Shown piece by piece: positions 1 through 9,853 of a stretch of 64,000 bases of DNA. This DNA is from Flammeovirgaceae bacterium SG7u.111 (GTDB taxonomy: Bacteria > Bacteroidota > Bacteroidia > Cytophagales > Flammeovirgaceae), in the NCBI GenBank assembly GCA_034044135.1, contig CP139021.1, forward strand, positions 1,937,635 through 2,001,634, given 5' to 3'. How positions within the stretch are numbered: the first letter of the stretch is position 1; each line of letters begins with the position of its first letter. A program made the translations under genes and the position numbers. A model generated the notes under the pieces. That model was given only the letters and a program-made list of their open reading frames with translations. It was not told the origin of the DNA and searched no databases.

Positions 1-84
1 TATCATTCGTACATAACAGAAAGAAGTTTCCCCATTTCATATATTTCTCTACACTGATTCTGCATAAAATAAATCATTCGAAAC

Positions 85-1482
85 ATGAGAATTTCACTGA
101 TCTTTTTACTTGGATTATTATCCTTTAACCTTGTTTTTGCCCAAGAGTACACAACTGGGCTAAACTTTGACGATGAGGAATATGCGAAGATCCCCCGAAA
201 AGCTCCACTTACCCGTGGGCTTTATGTGGAGGCGATGCCAACTGCTATTTCATTAAAAAAATACTGTCCAACTCCCATGAGTCAAGGAAGTTATGGCACT
301 TGTGTGGGTTGGTCTACCAACTGGGCAGCGCGAACCATAGTAGAAGCAATACGCAACAATTGGAATAGTAGGGATCAAATCTCTCAAAATACGTTCTCGC
401 CAGGGTACGTTTATCAGCAAATAAAGGATAGAAATGATGTGAACTGTTCGTTTGGGACAAGTATCCATGATGCGCTCAACTACATGAAGTTCAACGGTTC
501 GGTGCATTATTCGGACTTCGACCAAAGTTGTGCTTCTGAAGTGCCCATGCATTTGAAGGAGAAAGAAAAAGCCTTTAAGATAAAAGACTTTGCTAGGATT
601 TTCAGTATAGACCAAAGTAGCAACTTTAAAATTCAAGCGACTAAAAAAGGGCTTTCAGAAAACTATCCTATAATTATAGGAATGAAATGCCCTCCCTCTT
701 TTTTCAAAGCGAAAGGAGCTTGGCAACCCGAAGAAGATCCGAAAGGTAGTTTTGGAGGACATGCCATGTGTGTGATTGGTTACGATGACAGCAAGTATGG
801 CGGTGCTTTTGAAATTATGAACAGTTGGGGTACAGGCTGGGGTAATGAAGGTTTTATTTGGGTGAAGTATGAAGACTTTGCTAATTTTACCAAGTATGCT
901 TATGAGCTGATCCACGACCCTGGTACGTACAGGCCACCTACACCTGTTGTAGTTGCCAAACCAGATCTTTCCGGCGAGCTCAAGCTGGTGACCGACAGAG
1001 GAAAAGCAATGACGGCTTCGCTGAGAGGTGACGAGTACAAGATGAACCAAGCTTATCAGTCGGGAACTAGTTTCCGTATTTTCATCTCAAACAATGAGCC
1101 TGCTTATGTGTATGCCATCGGTACGGACAATACAGAAGAAATTTTTCAGCTTTTTCCATATGCCCCAGATATTAGTGCCTCGCTTAACTATAGCCAAAAT
1201 GATGTTGCTTTGCCGAGTGAAGATCATTATATCACAATGGATAATACTACCGGCACAGATTATATTTGTGTGTTGTACAGCAAAGATGAATTGGATATAG
1301 AAGCAATCAAACGAAAAATTGCGTATACTTCTGGCGACTTTAAGGGAAGGGTAGAGTCAGTTTTGGGCGATATGTTGGTAACGGATAATAATATTACCTT
1401 TAGTGGGAATGAAATTGGTTTTAAGGCATTCAGTAAAGGAAGAAGCATTGTAGCGTTAATTGTTGCTACGGATCATATATAG
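85..1482 (+). CDS. Secreted papain-like (C1) cysteine protease with C-terminal DUF4384-like domain
   Basis: A 465-residue protein with a typical signal peptide (residues 1-20, ending FAQ). The C1 peptidase core spans about 55-285. Gln67 and Cys73 lie in a GTCVGWS motif, His226 in GGHAMCV and Asn246 in MNSWGTGWG, so the full oxyanion-hole Gln and Cys-His-Asn set is present. Residues about 300-430 resemble DUF4384, a beta domain often joined to caspase-like proteases. It is probably exported to the periplasm or surface and cleaves proteins there; the substrate is unknown. The start is the ATG directly before the signal peptide. A strong terminator follows, so it appears monocistronic. The protease call is firm and the tail-domain call is moderate. 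Confidence 0.88.
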   Translation: MRISLIFLLGLLSFNLVFAQEYTTGLNFDDEEYAKIPRKAPLTRGLYVEAMPTAISLKKYCPTPMSQGSYGTCVGWSTNWAARTIVEAIRNNWNSRDQISQNTFSPGYVYQQIKDRNDVNCSFGTSIHDALNYMKFNGSVHYSDFDQSCASEVPMHLKEKEKAFKIKDFARIFSIDQSSNFKIQATKKGLSENYPIIIGMKCPPSFFKAKGAWQPEEDPKGSFGGHAMCVIGYDDSKYGGAFEIMNSWGTGWGNEGFIWVKYEDFANFTKYAYELIHDPGTYRPPTPVVVAKPDLSGELKLVTDRGKAMTASLRGDEYKMNQAYQSGTSFRIFISNNEPAYVYAIGTDNTEEIFQLFPYAPDISASLNYSQNDVALPSEDHYITMDNTTGTDYICVLYSKDELDIEAIKRKIAYTSGDFKGRVESVLGDMLVTDNNITFSGNEIGFKAFSKGRSIVALIVATDHI

Positions 1483-1514
1483 TACAAACCATATTGTTAA
1501 TCTTATGGCTAATC

Positions 1515-1546
1515 AAGCCCTGCCGATGTTGGCAGGGCTTTTTTTA
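1515..1546 (+). terminator. Rho-independent terminator after the C1 protease gene
   Basis: A perfect 9-bp stem (AGCCCTGCC / GGCAGGGCT) with a 6-nt loop is followed by a run of T. It lies about 35 bp after the stop codon. Confidence 0.9.
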
Positions 1547-1711
1547 TAGAATGTTGAAAGGATAGAAAAGGCTGTTTTTAATAGCTGTGGAGGTATTTGA
1601 AGAGTGGGGTAGTGTAGTTTTTATTTTTTTGAAAATGTTCCACTTTATTACACCCCAATTTGGAGGAAATAGCGTTTAGTCATTAAGATTGAAAACTGAA
1701 ATTTTAGCATT

Positions 1712-3451
1712 ATGACTTTCGAAGAATACACCCCTTCTCCAGAGAAGCTTAAGGAGCGTGTAAGAATCAACACCAGAAAAATCAATAAGATTTTTTATTA
1801 TACAATGCCTCTTGGGATGTTGATCAGTTTGGTGTTGGCTACCATTTATGGCAACTTCGAATTTGCTATTTGGTCTTCGGCAAGTGTTTTACTAACATTT
1901 TACGGTGCTAAGTTTTTTACGAGAAAGCACCCTGTTTTCCATAAGTATTTGACGGCTATTGTATTGGCTTTATTTTCTCTACAATATATTTTCCAGTCGG
2001 GAAATGGACCCAATGTGCTGTTGACTTTTTTAGTATTCAATACTGTTCTTATTCTTTACAATAACTGGAGAGTATTAGGGGTTTCGATGCTTTCAGGAAC
2101 TGTTGTTTCAATTTTTGGAATGATGAGTAACCTAGGCTACAAATACTGGGGGTTGCCAGAAATAATTCAAGATACAGGTAGTACAGGCATTGAACAAGGG
2201 GTTGAATTAGCCAATATTGGACTGTCTATCATTCATTTTACCCTTTGTGTGCTTGTTAGTAACTATTTCAAAAAGGAGTCTTATCAGAATATTAAATATG
2301 TTCTATACCTTGAGGAACAGTTGAATATTGAGGAAAATACGAAGTTGGCAAATGATATAGCTAAGGGAGTGTTGGATGGTGAGTATAAACTGAACGAGCA
2401 CGATATGCTTGGTGAGGCTTTGGTAGAGATGAGGGAAAACTTAAAAGGGTTACAAAGCCAAGATGAAATTTTGAGGTGGCAAAATAAAGGTAGGGCACAT
2501 CTGAATGAGGTGCTGATCAATAGCAATAACATCAATGACCTTTCAGAGCAGCTGATTTTGAATTTGGTGAACTACATGGGGGTATATCAAGGAGGTTTTT
2601 ATGTGCTTGAAAAAGATGAAGAAGGAGCTGAAATCCTTGTGCTAAATGCCCATTATGCCTACGATGTTCCCGATAGTGTTTCCCTGAAGTATTATGTAGG
2701 AGAAGGGTTGGTAGGAGAGGCCGCAAAGGGGAAAAAGACAATTTTGATTGATAATGTACCTAGCAATTATTCCAATATTGTATCGGGATTGGGTAGTGCC
2801 CTTCCAGAAAATATATTACTTGTTCCCTTAGTTTTTAGGGATAATGTAGCTGGGGTAGTTGAAATAGCATCGTTTAAGCAATTTAAGCCACATGAGGTCG
2901 AATTTGTTGAGGGGCTGGCAGAAAGTATAGCCGTGACCATAAACTCTGCCAATTCAAAAGATGAGACTTCTCGAATATTGATGGAGGCGCAGCAGATGAA
3001 CGAAGAGATGAAAAACCAAGAAGAGGCGATGCGTTTGAATATGGAGATGATGGCGGAGGGGCAAGAGGAGATTGAGAGGCTCAATGCTCAGATGTCGAGT
3101 ACTATGCAGGCGATAGATTCAAGTTTTGCAACTATAGAATATAGTACAGAAGAAGGGAAAATTCTCAGTTGTAATGAACGGTTTGAGGAGATATTTGGCT
3201 ACTCGGAGCGAGAGCTTCAAAAAGAAACATATGAGTTGTTTGCCTTAGAAGGTGATAAAAATACCGAAGATTATAAGCAGTTTTGGAAAGAAGTATTGGA
3301 GGGAGCTACTAAATCTGTAACGGTAAATCGTTTATCGAAAAATGGGCAAGTAGTACAACTTAGGGGTCACTACTCACCCATTTACGATATGAATGGTGAA
3401 TTGGAAAAGGTGATGAATATTTGCTACGACCTTTCCTCTGATAACGTTTAG
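1712..3451 (+). CDS. Membrane sensor protein with HAMP-like, GAF and PAS domains, no kinase domain
   Basis: A 579-residue protein. Residues about 25-190 hold six or seven hydrophobic segments. A HAMP-like linker follows (about 200-250), then a GAF domain (about 265-425), a Met/Glu/Gln-rich coiled coil (about 430-465) and a C-terminal PAS domain (about 466-575). No HisKA, HATPase, GGDEF or phosphatase output domain is present, so it probably senses a signal and passes it through protein contacts. The architecture is common in Cytophagales. The gene is convergent with queA and the two coding ends overlap by 4 bp. The ligand is unknown. Confidence 0.82.
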   Translation: MTFEEYTPSPEKLKERVRINTRKINKIFYYTMPLGMLISLVLATIYGNFEFAIWSSASVLLTFYGAKFFTRKHPVFHKYLTAIVLALFSLQYIFQSGNGPNVLLTFLVFNTVLILYNNWRVLGVSMLSGTVVSIFGMMSNLGYKYWGLPEIIQDTGSTGIEQGVELANIGLSIIHFTLCVLVSNYFKKESYQNIKYVLYLEEQLNIEENTKLANDIAKGVLDGEYKLNEHDMLGEALVEMRENLKGLQSQDEILRWQNKGRAHLNEVLINSNNINDLSEQLILNLVNYMGVYQGGFYVLEKDEEGAEILVLNAHYAYDVPDSVSLKYYVGEGLVGEAAKGKKTILIDNVPSNYSNIVSGLGSALPENILLVPLVFRDNVAGVVEIASFKQFKPHEVEFVEGLAESIAVTINSANSKDETSRILMEAQQMNEEMKNQEEAMRLNMEMMAEGQEEIERLNAQMSSTMQAIDSSFATIEYSTEEGKILSCNERFEEIFGYSERELQKETYELFALEGDKNTEDYKQFWKEVLEGATKSVTVNRLSKNGQVVQLRGHYSPIYDMNGELEKVMNICYDLSSDNV

Positions 3452-4668
3452 GCTTTTCTGTAAAGTAGCGAAGCATCGCCATAGCTCAAAAAGCGGTAGT
3501 TGTGGTTCAGTGCTTCGCTGTAAATTTTCCGCCAGTCTTCTCCTACAAATGCAGCAATGAGAAGTATTAGGGTACTTTTAGGCAAATGGTAGTTTGTGAT
3601 AAGCTTATCGCAAACTTTGAAGTCGTAGCCAGGGAAGATGAATATTTCCGTTTCCCCATAAATTTCTTCTACTCCTTCTTTTTTCATTTTATTCAGAATT
3701 GCTTGAACGGCTTCTTCCAAACTGGGAAGCTGTTTTTCTTGGTAAGGGGCAAGTTTTTCAATGAAAAATTCGCTGTCCATCCCTTCTCTAAGCAGTTTTT
3801 CACCATACCAGTAAATACTTTCCAAGGTTCGAAGTGAGGTGGTACCTACTGCGGTCACTTGCCTTTTTTCCAAAATAGTTTCCAAGTTTTTCTTGCTTAC
3901 CAACACCTGCTCTTTGTGCATTTTGTGTTTGCTGACTTGCTCATCCGAAACGGGCTGAAACGTTCCTGCACTCACATGGAGGGTTAGGGCTTCTTCTAGC
4001 ACGCCATTGACTTTTAGCTCATCTAGCAACTCTGTAGTAAAATGCAAGCCGGCAGTAGGTGCTGCAACTGCTCCTTCACGCTCGCTGTACACCGTTTGGT
4101 AATCATCGGTATCGCTGAGCTCTGAGGCTCTTTTGAGGTAGGGTGGGAGCGGGATATTTCCAGCCTCTTGTACCACATCTACAAAATTGAGTTGGGCATC
4201 GTTCCACTGGAGTTTTACCAATAAATTATCCCTGTCTTCCACTGTAGCGGAGAGGGTTATCTCTTTGCCTTCTATAACCAACTTACGTTGTAAACTACCT
4301 TCCTTCCACCGTTTTAGGTTGCCAATTTTACAAGCCCAAATTGCTTCGTTTTTAACCAGCATTGCCTCTTGAATTACAGGAGTGGGTGCTACCGGATGTA
4401 GCAAAAAAACTTCTATGGTAGCACCTGTAGGCTTTTGGAAATAGAGCCTTGCGGGAAGTACTTTGGTGTTATTGAAGCATAAAGTGTCATTTTTACCCAG
4501 ATGGTTACGGATATCGTGGAAAAGTTCATGGCTGATGTTACCATCTTTATATACCAGCATTTTTGCCTTGTCCCGCTCTTTGAGGGGGAACTTTGCAATA
4601 TGCTTTTCTGGTAATTGGTAATTGAAATCGCTTATTTTTATTTTTTCTAGTTCTGAAATTGAAATCAT
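3448..4668 (-). CDS. queA: S-adenosylmethionine:tRNA ribosyltransferase-isomerase
   Basis: A 406-residue cytoplasmic enzyme of queuosine synthesis. It transfers and isomerises the ribosyl part of SAM onto preQ1 at position 34 of tRNAs with GUN anticodons, giving epoxyqueuosine. Recognised family segments are LPARLYF near residue 70, the REGAVAAPTAGLHFT block near 195-210, GTTSLRTLES near 275 and ITNYHLPKSTLILL near 355-370. Many QueA proteins are about 345 residues; versions near 400 with an insert occur in Bacteroidota. It is convergent with the GAF/PAS sensor gene. No other queuosine gene is nearby. Confidence 0.93.
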   Translation of the reverse strand: MISISELEKIKISDFNYQLPEKHIAKFPLKERDKAKMLVYKDGNISHELFHDIRNHLGKNDTLCFNNTKVLPARLYFQKPTGATIEVFLLHPVAPTPVIQEAMLVKNEAIWACKIGNLKRWKEGSLQRKLVIEGKEITLSATVEDRDNLLVKLQWNDAQLNFVDVVQEAGNIPLPPYLKRASELSDTDDYQTVYSEREGAVAAPTAGLHFTTELLDELKVNGVLEEALTLHVSAGTFQPVSDEQVSKHKMHKEQVLVSKKNLETILEKRQVTAVGTTSLRTLESIYWYGEKLLREGMDSEFFIEKLAPYQEKQLPSLEEAVQAILNKMKKEGVEEIYGETEIFIFPGYDFKVCDKLITNYHLPKSTLILLIAAFVGEDWRKIYSEALNHNYRFLSYGDASLLYRKA

Positions 4669-4699
4669 TGTTTTAAAGACTTTTTCTCTAGTTAGGTGC

Positions 4700-4707
4700 T
4701 ATCTTTG
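4700..4707 (+). promoter_or_regulatory. Candidate Bacteroidota -7 promoter box for pyrD
   Basis: TATCTTTG matches the TAnnTTTG -7 consensus of Bacteroidota and lies 46 bp before the pyrD start. I could not see a well-spaced -33 TTTG box, so the call rests on one half-site. Confidence 0.35.
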
Positions 4708-4753
4708 CCGAAAATTCACCCATTTTTTGAGCAAACACTTACATTAAAATCAG

Positions 4754-5794
4754 ATGTACAAACTTGTCAGACCCCTTTTGTTTACAGTCGATCCTGAAAC
4801 TATTCACGAACGCATAGTAAAATTTTTGAAAACAGGAATGAAGCTTCCTTTGGCTTCTTCTATCAGCCAAGGCTTGTACAATACAAGTGACCCTATTTTG
4901 GAAAAGGAAGTGTTCGGAATCAAGTTCCCTTCTCCTGTTGGGCTTGCCGCTGGTTTCGACAAGGATGCAAAGTTAGTGGATGAACTGGCAAATTTAGGGT
5001 TTGGCTTCATAGAAATTGGTACGGTAACCCCGAAAGGGCAAGGGGGAAACCCAAAACCAAGGTTATTCAGACTTCCTGCCGACAGTGGGCTCATCAACAG
5101 GATGGGGTTTAATAATGGAGGTGTGGAAGAAGCATTGGAGCGTTTGAAGAAACGGAAGTCAAAGGTAATAGTAGGAGGGAATATTGGGAAAAACAAAGTG
5201 ACCCCTAACGAAAATGCCGTTGATGATTACATTATCTGCTTCAATAAACTATTCGATTTTGTCGATTATTTTACTGTAAATGTAAGCTCTCCCAATACTC
5301 CTAACTTGAGGGAGTTGCAGGATAAAGAACCGCTCACCAACTTGCTCAATACACTTCAAGAAGAGAACAATAAGAGAGAAAACCCAAAGCCAATCTTGTT
5401 GAAAATTGCTCCAGATTTGACCAATAGCCAACTGGACGATATTGTTGAAATAGCAGAGACTACAAAAATTAGTGGGGTGATAGCTACTAACACTACTATT
5501 GACCGAAGTAAACTCACTACTCCGGCTGAGGAGGTGGAAGCGATAGGAAATGGAGGGTTAAGTGGTAAACCGTTGACGAAGCGCTCAACAGAAGTCATTG
5601 CTTACCTGTACAAAAAATCGGGTAAGAAATTGAAAATTATAGGGGTAGGGGGGATTCACACTCCCGAAGATGCGATAGAAAAACTAGAAGCAGGGGCTAG
5701 TTTGATTCAGGTTTATACAGGGTTTATTTATGAAGGACCTGGTTTTGTGAAAGCGTTAAATAAGGGAATAGCAAAATACCTGCGTTCCAAATAA
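4754..5794 (+). CDS. pyrD: Dihydroorotate dehydrogenase, quinone-dependent (class 2)
   Basis: A 346-residue flavoenzyme that oxidises dihydroorotate to orotate in pyrimidine synthesis and passes electrons to membrane quinone. The N-terminal helical extension (residues 1-45) typical of class 2 is present. FMN and substrate motifs are intact: [10 protein letters not shown] near 63-72, [12 protein letters not shown] near 89-100, NRMGFNN near 115-121 and [11 protein letters not shown] at 176-186, where Ser179 is the class 2 catalytic base. The ATG start fits the family. The gene is divergent from queA and ends at a bidirectional terminator. Confidence 0.95.
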   Translation: MYKLVRPLLFTVDPETIHERIVKFLKTGMKLPLASSISQGLYNTSDPILEKEVFGIKFPSPVGLAAGFDKDAKLVDELANLGFGFIEIGTVTPKGQGGNPKPRLFRLPADSGLINRMGFNNGGVEEALERLKKRKSKVIVGGNIGKNKVTPNENAVDDYIICFNKLFDFVDYFTVNVSSPNTPNLRELQDKEPLTNLLNTLQEENNKRENPKPILLKIAPDLTNSQLDDIVEIAETTKISGVIATNTTIDRSKLTTPAEEVEAIGNGGLSGKPLTKRSTEVIAYLYKKSGKKLKIIGVGGIHTPEDAIEKLEAGASLIQVYTGFIYEGPGFVKALNKGIAKYLRSK

Positions 5795-5808
5795 CTTGGG
5801 AGGGTTTT

Positions 5809-5852
5809 CACAAAAAAGGGTGGGTTTCTATTGAAACCCACCCTTTTTTGTG
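5809..5852. terminator. Bidirectional terminator between pyrD and the LRR gene
   Basis: A perfect 20-bp inverted repeat with a 4-nt loop. A GGGTGGGTTTC core is flanked by an A run on one side and a T run on the other, so it can stop transcription arriving from pyrD (+) and from the LRR gene (-). Confidence 0.92.
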
Positions 5853-5869
5853 AAAATATAGAACCTTAG

Positions 5870-7396
5870 TTAATTGATTGAACTATTAGGTTTCATCTTT
5901 TTGAACCAAACTATTTCATCTTCGCTTACATTGGTTTCAGAGCAATCTACATACTCTAATTGCCTCAATCTTTCAGCGAACCTGAGAGAAGAAACGGGGG
6001 TAAAAGGGCACCAAACTGACTTCAATCTAAATAGCTCAGAAAGAGGACTAAGGTCTTTTATTTCTGTTCCCGATAAGTCAATGGTTTCAAGCTTTTTGAG
6101 TCTTTGCACTGGAGCTATGTCTGTAACTTTTGTTCCTGAAATATTAAGGTCGGAAAGGTTGCCAAAAGTAGCAATCATAGAAAGGTCAGCAATTCCTGTG
6201 TTTGAGATGCTTAATGACTCTAGTTTACGCATTTTTGCAATTGGGCGAAGGTCATTGATCTTCGTACCAAAAATTCTTAACTCCCTCATTTCTGTAAGCT
6301 CAGCCAGTGACTCCAGCGAGGTTATTTGCGTATTGGCGCAATAAAGCTTTGTCATTTGCTTCTTATCAGCCAATACAGAAATATCAGGTATTTCTGTATC
6401 AGATACATATAACTCTTTCAGGTTTTTCATCTCACTTAATTCCTCTATGCTCGTGATTTTAGTTTCGTAAAGCGAAACTTTAGTGAGCTGGTGCATGTTA
6501 CGAATAGGCTCAAGGTCATCTACCAACGTCATCGAAATATCTAAATCTTCAAGCTCTGTAAGGTTTTTGATTTCTTCTATAGAAGTGATTTTGGTATTGG
6601 AGCAATGAAGGATTTTTAAGCCCGTGATGTCAGCGATAGGAGCTAAGGACTTTACATTTGAGCCTGTGATGTAAAGAATTTTTACATTTTTTAGTTCAGT
6701 CAATGCCTTTAGATCTAGGATCTTATTCTCATTAACACCTCCACCAGTACAAATGATTCTATTCAGGTCATAAATTCTATTGAGCTCCATAAGCGAGGGC
6801 TCTCCTTTGAATTTAGCATTTTTCCTGAACACTTTTTTCCACTCGTCATCCACTCCTTGCCACCACTCTGGAAAAAGCACGGGGTAAACGGTAAGGTCAT
6901 TTCTTGAGCTTCTGAACCTATCTAGCTCTTCGGGGCTAACTTTCGAAAAAGTACAATTTACTTTTTGGAGTTGCCCAATGTTTTCAAGCGGGCTCAAGTC
7001 GGTAACTGGAGTTTTGATTAAGTTCAACAACTGTAGGCTGTCTAGGTTCTTTAAAGGCTCTAGACTACTGATAGGTGCTCCTGCACAATTTATGGCTTTT
7101 AGGCTGTAAATTGCTTCAATATCCCCTTCGCTTATTACGCTGTCGTTTTTGTTCAGAGCTTTTAAGAAGACCTTTTGCCAAATTTGATCGAGCCCATTCC
7201 ACCATTCCATCGAAAGCGAATCTTTTCCCTTGGCTTGCCTGATCTCTCCCGCTGAGGGTAACATGGTTGCGCCAGCTTCCATATTCAGTGAAAGGAGAAC
7301 TATGATAATAAGCATCATTTTAAGCAATGGAGTAAATCTTTTGTAATGCACAATACTGATGTTTTGAGTTTGAACTAGCTTTTTTGAAACAAGCAT
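5870..7396 (-). CDS. Exported leucine-rich-repeat protein (internalin-like LRR)
   Basis: A 508-residue protein. A hydrophobic segment at about 27-43 (MMLIIIVLL...) suggests a signal peptide, so translation may really begin at Met27 (base 7318). From about residue 75 onward it is built of short LRRs of about 22 residues with the pattern L-x-x-L-x-I-x-x-T-x-I-x-D-L-x-P. They form two blocks separated by a WWQGVDDEWKKVF segment near 175-190. A related WWNGLDQIWQKVF segment precedes the first block, so the protein has two or more copies of a W-rich plus LRR unit. Likely a surface or periplasmic binding protein; the ligand is unknown. Confidence 0.75.
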   Translation of the reverse strand: MLVSKKLVQTQNISIVHYKRFTPLLKMMLIIIVLLSLNMEAGATMLPSAGEIRQAKGKDSLSMEWWNGLDQIWQKVFLKALNKNDSVISEGDIEAIYSLKAINCAGAPISSLEPLKNLDSLQLLNLIKTPVTDLSPLENIGQLQKVNCTFSKVSPEELDRFRSSRNDLTVYPVLFPEWWQGVDDEWKKVFRKNAKFKGEPSLMELNRIYDLNRIICTGGGVNENKILDLKALTELKNVKILYITGSNVKSLAPIADITGLKILHCSNTKITSIEEIKNLTELEDLDISMTLVDDLEPIRNMHQLTKVSLYETKITSIEELSEMKNLKELYVSDTEIPDISVLADKKQMTKLYCANTQITSLESLAELTEMRELRIFGTKINDLRPIAKMRKLESLSISNTGIADLSMIATFGNLSDLNISGTKVTDIAPVQRLKKLETIDLSGTEIKDLSPLSELFRLKSVWCPFTPVSSLRFAERLRQLEYVDCSETNVSEDEIVWFKKMKPNSSIN

Positions 7397-7577
7397 ACTT
7401 TGTTGCTGCTGATTGGGATGGTCTAGCCATTCGTAAAAATACAGGGCAACGGTTTTTGATGTGAAGTTGGAGTAAAGGGCATTGCTCTTTACCTGTGATT
7501 ATTTGGCTTGGAATTATTGCTTAGTCTATGTAAATACGCTGTTTCACTCATTCTTGTATGCAAAAGTCGGGGTATTT

Positions 7578-8624
7578 TTAAAGAGAAAGGTAGTAAGCCA
7601 AGCTCTCTTCTATTTCGGTGGGTGTTATGTTAATGTCAAAGGTTGCTTTACCAATTTTTTCGAGCATCACACATTTGATTTTTCCACCCACGTTCTTTTT
7701 GTCTTGGTACATGTTTTCTACTATAGGAGCAAATGCTTTGGTAGAAAACTTAGGTAACCCGAAGATTGAAGAAATGTATTTGGTAATTCCCTCGCTTTCA
7801 GAAACTTCTAGTCCAGTTTTTTTGGCAGAAAGGTAAGCTTCGCAAATCATACCTATGGCAATAGCTTCACCGTGTAGCAATCTTTCATCGCCTTCTTCCA
7901 AGAAATAGGTTTCAATAGCATGCCCTATGGTGTGTCCAAAATTTAAGATTTTTCTCAACCCTTGTTCGGTAGGATCTTGTTTGACAACATTTGCTTTTAT
8001 GTGAATAGAATGTTCGATGATATCATGCCACAATTGTTCCTTCAAACTCTTTTGGGAAATTACTTCCCATTTTGATGCGTCGGCTATGAGGCAATGTTTG
8101 ATTACTTCGGCAAACCCAGAGCGGAGTTCTTGTTCGCTGAGGGTTTTGAGGAAACCAGGGTGAACCCAAACTTCTTTTGGAAGCTGGAAAACCCCAATGT
8201 GGTTTTTAAACCCTTTGAAGTCGATGCCCAATTTCCCCCCAACGCTTGCATCTACTTGGGCAAGTAGGGTAGTGGGTATTTGTAAAAAGTCTATTCCTCT
8301 TTTGTAAGTTGCGGCACAAAACCCACCCATGTCGCCAATTACACCACCGCCGAGGTTTAAAACAACCGCCTTGCGATCGAACTGGCAATCGGTCATCACA
8401 CTCCAAATTTCTTGGCAAGTCCCTAGGTGCTTATGTTCTTCGCCAGGGTTGATGTCGATACAAATGTGAGAAGGCAGGAATGGCTCTATAAGAGGGTAGC
8501 AGCTGACTCGTGTATTGTAATCTACCAATACAGCAACTGATGAGTATTCACTTAAAAATGAAAAATCTTCTTGTTTGAAGTTGTCAAAAATCTTTACGCT
8601 CTTAGTAATTTCCCTTCCAGCCAT
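7578..8624 (-). CDS. aroB: 3-dehydroquinate synthase
   Basis: A 348-residue cytoplasmic enzyme of the shikimate pathway that turns DAHP into 3-dehydroquinate using NAD and a metal. NAD-binding GGGVIGDMGGFCAAT (about 93-107), IPTTLLAQVDASVGGK (about 116-131), the metal-site glutamate in GFAEVIKH, and the metal-site histidines in GHTIGHA and LHGEA are all present. It lies downstream of the DAHP synthase-chorismate mutase gene on the same strand. A terminator between them suggests at least partly separate transcription. Confidence 0.95.
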   Translation of the reverse strand: MAGREITKSVKIFDNFKQEDFSFLSEYSSVAVLVDYNTRVSCYPLIEPFLPSHICIDINPGEEHKHLGTCQEIWSVMTDCQFDRKAVVLNLGGGVIGDMGGFCAATYKRGIDFLQIPTTLLAQVDASVGGKLGIDFKGFKNHIGVFQLPKEVWVHPGFLKTLSEQELRSGFAEVIKHCLIADASKWEVISQKSLKEQLWHDIIEHSIHIKANVVKQDPTEQGLRKILNFGHTIGHAIETYFLEEGDERLLHGEAIAIGMICEAYLSAKKTGLEVSESEGITKYISSIFGLPKFSTKAFAPIVENMYQDKKNVGGKIKCVMLEKIGKATFDINITPTEIEESLAYYLSL

Positions 8625-8670
8625 TTTTCTAGTTTTTAATATATAAGGTGTTTGGTTTTCTCAATTTGTC

Positions 8671-8714
8671 AAAAAAATATTCCCCTCAAAGTTAAAAACC
8701 TCAAGGGGAATATT
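8671..8714 (-). terminator. Terminator after the DAHP synthase-chorismate mutase gene
   Basis: An inverted repeat (ATATTCCCCT / AGGGGAATAT) is followed on the minus strand by seven T. It lies between the two shikimate-pathway genes and upstream of aroB. Confidence 0.75.
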
Positions 8715-8767
8715 TACTATTTTATAAGCTCGCTTTTACAAAATGAAAAGCCATTGTTCAAATTATA

Positions 8768-9853
8768 CTATTCAACATTCTCTTTGTTCATGATAGAACT
8801 TTGGCGCTTTATAGCTTCATCATGAACTACTTTGAAGAACTTACCGATGAATTCGTCATCAAGGTTAAGTTGCTTACCCCAGTCAACTCTGGTTTTGAAT
8901 ACTTCTAACCATCTGTTAGCTTGGAAAACAGTTACATTGTTATCTTTTTTGTATTCACCCAATTTGTCTACCATAGACTGTCTTGTGGCAAGGTTTTCCA
9001 AAATTTCTCTATCTACCTCGTCAATCTGGTTTCTCATGGTCTGTAGGATAGAATTGAACTCCATGTTGTCAGACGATACTTGGCGGATCTTGATCGCATC
9101 CAATATATCTTTAAGACCAGCAGGAGTAACTTGCTGTTTTGCATCGCTCATTGCCACACTAGGGTTGCAGTGAGTTTCTATCATCAGGCCATCGTAGTTA
9201 AGGTCGATCGCTTTTTGCGAAACTGGCAATAATAATTCCCTGTTTCCAGCAATGTGGCTAGGGTCACATATCATTGGCAAAGTTGGCAAATCACTCTTCA
9301 TCGCAATTGCCAATTGCCACATAGGGACATTACGGTATTTCGTTTTCTCAAACGAAGAAAAACCACGGTGAATACCTGCGATTTGGGTGATGCCAGCTTG
9401 GTAAATTCTTTCGATGCTACCTTTCCACAAAGCCAAATCTGGATTGATCGGGTTTTTGACCATCACAGGAATGTCAACGCCTCTAAGAGCATCGGCAATT
9501 TCTTGGACTGTAAAAGGGTTTACCGTACTTCTGGCACCAATCCAGAGCACATCCATGTCGTATTTAAGTGCCAATTCTACATGTTTTGCGGTAGCAACTT
9601 CCACGCAGGCAGGCATTTCTAATTCTTTTTTGATTTTTTGGAACCACTGAAGCCCAACTTCGCCAACTCCTTCAAATTGACCAGGTCTAGTTCTCGGTTT
9701 CCATATACCAGCTCTTAGCATGGTAATATCTAATTCTTTGATACCTTTGCACGTAGTGTAAAGTTGTTCTTCTGTTTCGGCACTACAAGGACCAGCAATG
9801 GCAAATGGAAGATTTTTGATTACTTTCCAACTGCTGATAGGTTGAATATCCAT
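8768..9853 (-). CDS. Bifunctional 3-deoxy-7-phosphoheptulonate synthase / chorismate mutase
   Basis: A 361-residue fusion. Residues about 1-255 are a DAHP synthase of the KdsA-like subfamily, with GPCSAE at 21-26, the KPRTRPG loop near 52-58 and the late CDPSHIAGNR and IETHCNP motifs. Residues about 270-350 are an AroQ-type all-helical chorismate mutase (IDEVDREILENLATRQ...). It makes DAHP from erythrose-4-phosphate and PEP, and prephenate from chorismate. The mutase domain usually also gives feedback control by prephenate or chorismate in such fusions. This architecture is typical of Bacteroidota. Confidence 0.93.
   Translation of the reverse strand: MDIQPISSWKVIKNLPFAIAGPCSAETEEQLYTTCKGIKELDITMLRAGIWKPRTRPGQFEGVGEVGLQWFQKIKKELEMPACVEVATAKHVELALKYDMDVLWIGARSTVNPFTVQEIADALRGVDIPVMVKNPINPDLALWKGSIERIYQAGITQIAGIHRGFSSFEKTKYRNVPMWQLAIAMKSDLPTLPMICDPSHIAGNRELLLPVSQKAIDLNYDGLMIETHCNPSVAMSDAKQQVTPAGLKDILDAIKIRQVSSDNMEFNSILQTMRNQIDEVDREILENLATRQSMVDKLGEYKKDNNVTVFQANRWLEVFKTRVDWGKQLNLDDEFIGKFFKVVHDEAIKRQSSIMNKENVE

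Noticed and set aside
7482-7757. Plus-strand ORF of 91 residues opposite the aroB 3' end
   Set aside because: It mostly overlaps a conserved gene in antisense and has Phe/Cys/Val-rich composition typical of a shadow frame.
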